Source of the DNA: JBGVSA01 sp047605765 | GTDB lineage: Bacteria; Pseudomonadota; Gammaproteobacteria; Burkholderiales; Rhodocyclaceae | NCBI GenBank assembly: GCA_047605765.1 | Contig: JASGFB010000054.1 | Location: forward strand, 1-28,545 | Length of the DNA stretch: 28,545 nt | Direction of reading: 5' to 3' | Shown here: positions 23,874 to 28,545 of the stretch, in pieces | How the letters are laid out: each line of letters opens with the position of its first letter | Numbering within the stretch: position 1 is the first letter of the stretch | Notes under the pieces: model-generated | Database searches by the model: none | Told to the model about the DNA's origin: nothing | What the model saw: the letters and a program-made list of their open reading frames with translations, nothing else | Position numbers and translations under genes: made by a program

Positions 23874-24857
23874 TCAGGATTGTGGGAAGAGGGGCGCTTC
23901 GTCCATGAGGGCGATCTGCTCCTTGAGTTCCAGGATGCGATCCTGCCAATAGCGCGTGCTGCCGAACCAGGGAAAGGCGGCGGGGAAGGCCGGATCGTCC
24001 CAGCGCCGCGCAATCCAGGCGGCATAGTGCACCAGGCGCAGGGTGCGCAGGGCTTCGATCAGGTGCAACTCGGCGCGATCAAAGTCGCGGAACTGTTCGT
24101 AGCCGTGCAGAACGGCCCCCAGTTGCTGTTCCATGGCGATGCGATCGCCCGCGAGCAGCATCCACAGATCCTGCACGGCGGGGCCGCTGCGCGCGTCATC
24201 GAAGTCGACGAAATGCGGCCCGTCGTCGGTCCACAGCACATTGCCGACGTGACAGTCGCCATGCAGGCGCAGGCTGGCGACGGCGCCGGCCCGCTCGAAG
24301 CAGCGCCGCACGCCGTCCAACGCCTGGTCCACCGTTCCTTGCCAGGCGCTCAGGAGTTCGGGCGCAACCTGGTTGTGGGCCAGCAGCCAGTCACGCGGTT
24401 CGGTGCCGAAGCTGGCCAGCGTCAGCGCCGGGCGCTCGACAAAGCGCTGGCGTGCGCCGACGGCATGGATGCGGCCGAGAAAACGCCCCAGCCATTCGAG
24501 CGTGCGCGTGTCGCCCAGCTCGGGCGCGCGACCGCCACGGCGGGGGAACAGGGCAAACCGGAAGTCGCCGTGGCGATGCAGCGTCTGGCCGTCGATGGCC
24601 AGCGCCGGCACGGCCGGTATCTCGGCCTCGGCCAACTGGGCCACGAAACGGTGTTCTTCGAGGATGGCCTCGTCGGACCAGCGGCCCGGGCGGTAGAACT
24701 TGACCACCAGCGGCGCGGCGTCTTCGATGCCGACCTGATAGACGCGGTTCTCGTAGCTGTTGAGGGCCAATTGGCGGCCATCGGTGAGCATGCCCACGCT
24801 GTCGACCGCGTCGAGTACGGCGTCGGGGGTCAGGCCGCTGAAAGGGGCTGAAGTCAC
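23874..24857 (-). CDS. srkA: Stress response serine/threonine kinase (YihE/RdoA family)
   Basis: SrkA is a cytoplasmic choline-kinase-fold protein kinase linked in E. coli to survival under Cpx and oxidative stress. The 327 residues (E. coli 328) show SYENRVYQVGIED, VVKFYRPGRWS, LFPRRGGR, the catalytic loop LRLHGD201CHVGN206 and the metal-binding HFVDFDD. The catalytic Asp and Asn fall at the same residue numbers as in E. coli when the GTG at 24857 is used. That start has AAGGA (24866-24870) eight bases upstream. An in-frame ATG at 24893 has no ribosome site. It diverges from a PEP-CTERM gene. No dsbA is adjacent, unlike in E. coli. Confidence 0.92.
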   Translation of the reverse strand: MTSAPFSGLTPDAVLDAVDSVGMLTDGRQLALNSYENRVYQVGIEDAAPLVVKFYRPGRWSDEAILEEHRFVAQLAEAEIPAVPALAIDGQTLHRHGDFRFALFPRRGGRAPELGDTRTLEWLGRFLGRIHAVGARQRFVERPALTLASFGTEPRDWLLAHNQVAPELLSAWQGTVDQALDGVRRCFERAGAVASLRLHGDCHVGNVLWTDDGPHFVDFDDARSGPAVQDLWMLLAGDRIAMEQQLGAVLHGYEQFRDFDRAELHLIEALRTLRLVHYAAWIARRWDDPAFPAAFPWFGSTRYWQDRILELKEQIALMDEAPLFPQS

Positions 24858-24980
24858 GGAAGGTGTCCTTGGTCGCAAGAAAAGTGCCCACATTGTGGCG
24901 AAGTTCTCGGACGCGTGCTGGGCGGGGTCGATACCATGCACTTGCCGGTCATGCCGGTTCAGTCCAAGGGAGAGAAATTC

Positions 24981-25571
24981 ATGAGTACCGCCAAGGCCTT
25001 GCGCCGCTGGCTCGCTGTGCTGATGGCTGTGGGGACCATCGGCGGGGCGCACGCCACGATCATCATCAACGATCACATCGACCAGTATTACAGCTGGACC
25101 ACCTTGCCGTCCGGCCGCTCGGTGGATTTCTTCAACATCCGTTCGACCGGCGGCGCCGCGTCGTTCGCACTCGAATCGAAAACAGCCTTTTTCGATACGG
25201 CGCTGTGGCTGTTTCGCAAGGACGGTGCGCTCGACTACACCGATCTGATCGCCTCCGACGATGGCGGCACCTGGAGCTGGAACGCGCTCCTCAACGTGAC
25301 GCTGGCACCGGGGTTGTACATTCTGGCGGTCGGGTCCGACTGGTTGTCCACGCCGCTCGACGGCGCCAAGGATATCGTCAATGGCCTGCAATTCGAAAAC
25401 GGCCTCGACCGTACCTGGTCCACGCCGCTCTCCTATCAATTGACCCTGTCGGGTGCCGTCACCACCAACCTGGCCGCCGCCATCAATGCGGTGCCGGAGC
25501 CCGCTTCGCTGGCCCTGGTGCTGGGCGCGCTCGGCCTGGCCGGCGTGGTGGCCCGTCGCCGTCGCCGCTGA
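24981..25571 (+). CDS. PEP-CTERM sorting-signal protein, DVUA0089-like
   Basis: The 196-residue protein has a signal peptide (RRWLAVLMAVGTIGGAHA) and a short beta-rich body. The DVUA0089-like segment reads FNIRSTGGAASFALESKTAFFDTALWLFRKDG..IASDDGG. It ends with a full PEP-CTERM signal: VPEPASLALVLGALGLAG, then an Arg cluster. Such proteins are processed at the outer surface by an exosortase in bacteria that make exopolysaccharide. The exosortase is not in the window. GGGAGAGAA precedes the ATG. It is a single gene with a strong terminator. Confidence 0.9.
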   Translation: MSTAKALRRWLAVLMAVGTIGGAHATIIINDHIDQYYSWTTLPSGRSVDFFNIRSTGGAASFALESKTAFFDTALWLFRKDGALDYTDLIASDDGGTWSWNALLNVTLAPGLYILAVGSDWLSTPLDGAKDIVNGLQFENGLDRTWSTPLSYQLTLSGAVTTNLAAAINAVPEPASLALVLGALGLAGVVARRRRR

Positions 25572-25588
25572 TCGCGGCCCGTTTGCCG

Positions 25589-25625
25589 ACGCCTTCCGCC
25601 GTGTCATGCGGCGGAAGGCGTTTTT
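25589..25625 (+). terminator. Rho-independent terminator after the PEP-CTERM gene
   Basis: A perfect 13-bp stem, ACGCCTTCCGCCG / CGGCGGAAGGCGT with a 7-base loop, is followed by five T (25621-25625). It faces the end of the leftward response regulator. Confidence 0.93.
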
Positions 25626-25641
25626 CATTGTGCGGACGGAT

Positions 25642-26598
25642 TCAGGCCTCGCCGCCGGGCTGCGCCGCGCGCACCTTGCTCATGGCGAGGTTGGCGGCGG
25701 CGGTGCGGGTTTCCACGCCCAGCTTCTCGAAAACGTGCTCCAGGTGCTTGTGTACCGTGCGCGGGCTGCTGCCGAGGATATCGGCGATGTCTTTGTTGGT
25801 CTTGCCCTTGACCACCCAGTAGAGCACTTCGGATTCTTTCTGCGTCAGGCGGAAGGCGGCCATCAGGGCTTCGATGACGGCGGCGTCGGATTCCTCGCGC
25901 AGCACCACCAGCCATTCGCCATCGGTGGTCTCGTCGTGCAAGGTGAAGATCAGACGCCGCGCGCCCTGCACGATCACCAGCGGCGCCGGCGGCGTGTGCG
26001 CGTTGAACTGACGGCGTGCCGTGGTGGCTTCGATCCAGTCGAGTACCGGTTGCGGCGCGCTGTCCGATTCACCTTCGAAATAGGTCGCCAACAGACGCCG
26101 TCCGAGCGCGGTCTGCCAGGTCACGCGGCCGCTCGCCGGGCGGATCGCCAGGGTGGCCTGGCCGAAGGCGTCCAATGCGCTGCGCGCCTGCTTCATGAGG
26201 CGGGCGCTGTGCAAGTGGGTGACGATGCGGGCGATCACTTCGCGCGTGCGGATCGGTTTGGTGACGTAGTCGGTGCCGCCGGCTGCGAAGGCGGCGATGA
26301 CGTGCTCGGTTTCGGTCAGCCCCGTCATGAAGATGACTGGGATGTGCTGGGTGCTGAAATCGGCCTTCAGGCGCCGCGATACTTCGAAGCCGTCCATGCC
26401 GGGCATCATGGCATCCAGCAGGATGATGTCCGGCAACGCCTGGCGCGCGCGCTGCAGGGCGCTCTCGCCGTTGGTGGCCACCAGCACGGTGTAGCCCGAT
26501 TCGTCCAGCGCGTCGTGCAGGACGGACAGGTTCTCCGGCACGTCGTCGACGATCAGGACGATGTCGCTGGCGCTGCGGTCAAGACTGGGCGTCGGCAT
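25642..26598 (-). CDS. Response regulator, receiver plus LuxR-type HTH
   Basis: The 318-residue protein has an N-terminal receiver domain (about 12-128) with acidic pair D18/D19, phosphoacceptor D62 (LLDAMMPG), MTG and the KP (VTKP) motif. The middle region (about 135-245) resembles a small sensory (PAS-like) module but I cannot name it. The C-terminal LuxR/FixJ HTH (about 247-305) contains LTQKESEVLYWVVKGKTNKD and SSPRTVHKHLEHVFEKLG. The start ATG overlaps the hybrid kinase end by 20 bp, so the pair is translationally coupled and almost certainly a cognate two-component system. The signal is unknown. Confidence 0.93.
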   Translation of the reverse strand: MPTPSLDRSASDIVLIVDDVPENLSVLHDALDESGYTVLVATNGESALQRARQALPDIILLDAMMPGMDGFEVSRRLKADFSTQHIPVIFMTGLTETEHVIAAFAAGGTDYVTKPIRTREVIARIVTHLHSARLMKQARSALDAFGQATLAIRPASGRVTWQTALGRRLLATYFEGESDSAPQPVLDWIEATTARRQFNAHTPPAPLVIVQGARRLIFTLHDETTDGEWLVVLREESDAAVIEALMAAFRLTQKESEVLYWVVKGKTNKDIADILGSSPRTVHKHLEHVFEKLGVETRTAAANLAMSKVRAAQPGGEA

Positions 26599-28545
26599 GG
26601 AGTTCGTTCTTGAGCAGTTCGCTCATTTTTTCGAGTTGAAACTGACGCACCAGCGCGCGCATGCGTTCGACATAGGCGGCGTAGGCCGGGTCGAGGGTGG
26701 CGATGGCGTCCAGTTGCGCCTGGATGCCGCGTACGTAGCCGAGCGATACCTGTTCGGCCAGCGCCTGCAAGTGGGCGCGCGGCGGCAGTGGCGGCAAGCC
26801 CACCACAGTCGGCGCCGGGGCGGCGGGGACGCTGGGCGCATCGATCCAGCGCAGCCCGAGGCGGCGTCCGATCCATTCGAGCAGATCGGCCACTTTGACG
26901 GGCTTGAGGTGGAAATCCTCGGCCGGCAGTTCGACGTCGTGGTCGAGCGCCTTGTCGAAGGCATTGGCCGAGATGATGGCGATGTGCGCGTCGGACAGCC
27001 GGCGTGCGCGGATCTGGCGGATCGTCTCCCAGCCATCGATGCCCGGCATCGCCAGGTCGAGGAAGATCAGGTGCGGCGCAAAGCGCGGCAAGACTTCCAG
27101 GCATTCGGCGCCGGATGCCGCCTGATCCAGCTCGAAGCCCAACGGGGCGAGAATGCTGGCGAGCATTTCGCGGTCGACCTGCTCGTTGTCGACGATCAGG
27201 ATGCGCCGCCGCTCGCCTTCGTAACCGATGTGCTGGGTGCGCGGCAATTCGCGCGCCGCTTGCGCCGAGTGCACGTGCGGCAGGTACAGGCGCACCGTGA
27301 ACAGGGTGCCGCACCCCGGCGTGCTGCTGATCTTCATTTCGCCGCCCATCAGGTCGGTGAGCATCTTGGCGATGGTCAGGCCGATGCCGGTGCCGCCGGC
27401 ACTGACCGTGTGGGCAGCGCTGCCGCGCGCGAAGGGCTCGAAGATGCGCTCGATCTCGTCGGGCGGAATGCCCGGGCCGGTGTCCTCGATCTCGAAGGTG
27501 GCCATCTCGCGCAGATGGCGGATGCGGAAGGTGACCGCCCCGTGCTGGGTGAACTTGATGGCGTTGCCGAGCAGGTTGATGAGGATCTGGCGCAGGCGCT
27601 TTTCGTCGGCGCGCACCACGGCGGGCAGCTCGCCATGCGGCTCGAAACGGAAGCCGATGCGCTTGTTGCTGGCTTGCAGCTCGAACATGCTCACCAGTTG
27701 CTGGATCATGTCGGCGAAGTCGATGGCCCGGATCGACAGGGTCATCTTGCCGCTTTCGATGCGGGCGATGTCCAGGGTGCCCTCGATCAGCGACAGCAGG
27801 TGATCGCCGCTGCGGCGGATGATGTTGAGCGCCTCGTGCCGGTGTGGCGGGATGGACGGATCACCGTCGAGAATCTGTGCATAGCCGAGGATGCTGTTGA
27901 GCGGCGTGCGCAGTTCGTGGCTGATCGACGTGATGTAGCGGCTCTTGGCCTGATTGGCCTGCTCGGCGGCGATGCGCGCGCGTTGCAGTTGCTCGTCGGT
28001 GCGCCGGTGCAATTCGATTTCGCGCATCAACAGGTGCGTCTGGCGGTTGGATTCTTCCTGCGCCACCTGCCGGCTCTTGTGCGTCAGCACCAGCCACCAC
28101 GCCACGATGCCGCTGACCAGCAGGAGCGCGGCAAATGCCTTGACGAAGGCGGTGCGCAGTTGCGGGACGAGGGCCGTCTGGCCGCCCAGCATCTGCACTT
28201 CGTGGTAGTACAGCATGCCCAGCAGCAGCGCCAGAAAGGGCATCACCACGGCCATCAGCAACAGGTAGTGCGCCAGGCCGGTGTCGACGTACGGCCACAC
28301 GCGGCGTGGCAATATTCGGCGCAGCACTGCCGCCCATTGCGAAGACAGCCGCGCCTGCGGCTTGCACAGATCGTCGCAGCGGGCGTCGAGCGCACAGCAC
28401 AGCGAGCAGATCGAGCCATGATAGGCGGGGCAGTGCGCCATGTCGTCGGCTTCGTAATCGCGCTCGCAGATGACGCAGCGCGCCGTGCCCGGCGCCTGGC
28501 CGGGGCTGGTGCGCGCCAGGTAATAGCGCCCGCCGGTGGCCCAGG
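26579..28545 (-). CDS. Hybrid sensor histidine kinase with cysteine-rich module, 5' end outside window
   Basis: The frame stays open to the window edge (654 residues seen). It begins with WATGGRYYLAR, as at the end of a Na+/solute-symporter-like N-terminal part in related fused kinases. An eight-cysteine module follows (28364-28477: C-x2-C, C, C-x2-CC, C, C). Two membrane helices follow (YLLLMAVVMPFLALLLGMLYY and FVKAFAALLLVSGIVAWWLVL), with a coiled coil, an H-box (SHELRTPLN) and an HATPase domain (LLGNAIKFT, DTGPGIPP, GGTGIGL). A receiver domain with LDLAMPG and LKPVK comes next, then a C-terminal tail. It is cotranscribed with the LuxR-type regulator. The symporter part is inferred because it lies outside the window. 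Phosphorelay from the internal receiver is likely but not certain, as no Hpt is seen. Confidence 0.88.
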   Translation of the reverse strand, partial: WATGGRYYLARTSPGQAPGTARCVICERDYEADDMAHCPAYHGSICSLCCALDARCDDLCKPQARLSSQWAAVLRRILPRRVWPYVDTGLAHYLLLMAVVMPFLALLLGMLYYHEVQMLGGQTALVPQLRTAFVKAFAALLLVSGIVAWWLVLTHKSRQVAQEESNRQTHLLMREIELHRRTDEQLQRARIAAEQANQAKSRYITSISHELRTPLNSILGYAQILDGDPSIPPHRHEALNIIRRSGDHLLSLIEGTLDIARIESGKMTLSIRAIDFADMIQQLVSMFELQASNKRIGFRFEPHGELPAVVRADEKRLRQILINLLGNAIKFTQHGAVTFRIRHLREMATFEIEDTGPGIPPDEIERIFEPFARGSAAHTVSAGGTGIGLTIAKMLTDLMGGEMKISSTPGCGTLFTVRLYLPHVHSAQAARELPRTQHIGYEGERRRILIVDNEQVDREMLASILAPLGFELDQAASGAECLEVLPRFAPHLIFLDLAMPGIDGWETIRQIRARRLSDAHIAIISANAFDKALDHDVELPAEDFHLKPVKVADLLEWIGRRLGLRWIDAPSVPAAPAPTVVGLPPLPPRAHLQALAEQVSLGYVRGIQAQLDAIATLDPAYAAYVERMRALVRQFQLEKMSELLKNELHADAQS

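Noticed and set aside
22998..24851. Long plus-strand open frame opposite the DUF937-like gene and srkA
   Set aside because: It spans two recognisable genes and a terminator, with compositionally biased Gln/Arg/Gly-rich translation and no motif.

Overview
The window is GC-rich, densely packed chromosomal DNA, most likely from a betaproteobacterium (Burkholderiales or Rhodocyclales). The support is a glyA / nrdR / ribD cluster, a PEP-CTERM protein, a TRAP carrier pair, a symporter-kinase type sensor with an 8-cysteine module, and the style of the intrinsic terminators. I cannot name a genus. No rRNA, tRNA, CRISPR array, IS element or phage gene was seen. The G-rich first 25 bases look like a contig edge.

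Layout: (1) 1-2422: a DUF4442 thioesterase-fold gene (-), a 5'-truncated 2OG-Fe(II) oxygenase that runs into an arginase gene (+), and a terminator. (2) 2423-9410: a 29-bp palindrome and candidate promoter precede a large secreted lipoprotein pectinesterase (+). A DUF72 gene (+), a YddA/SbmA-type ABC exporter with a 67-residue partner (-), and kduI (+) follow. The pectinesterase and kduI belong to pectin/uronate catabolism but are separated by unrelated genes. (3) 9430-13202: ribD, nrdR, glyA and a histidine phosphatase, all on the minus strand, with a terminator between glyA and nrdR. (4) 13388-17430: TRAP membrane subunits dctQ-dctM (+) converge on a small carboxymuconolactone-decarboxylase-like / tautomerase operon (-). 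A LysR gene diverges from that operon, with a clean inverted repeat between them. (5) 17435-20706: a membrane pyrophosphatase (-) with the K+-independent signature, and a Tat/lipoprotein intradiol dioxygenase (+). (6) 20887-22943: O-acetylhomoserine sulfhydrylase and a YbhB-type PEBP protein (+). (7) 23016-28545: a DUF937-like protein (-), SrkA kinase (-), a DVUA0089-type PEP-CTERM protein (+), and a two-component operon (-) whose hybrid kinase runs off the window.

Themes: the cell appears equipped to use plant-derived carbon (pectin demethylation, 5-keto-4-deoxyuronate isomerisation, aromatic-type ring-cleavage and lactone/tautomer chemistry, TRAP uptake). The rest is housekeeping (folate C1, riboflavin, methionine, PPi energetics). 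I see no single large new system. The best leads are the small LysR-controlled CMD/tautomerase operon beside an orphan TRAP pair, the surface intradiol dioxygenase, the cysteine module of the hybrid kinase, and the long palindrome before the pectinesterase.
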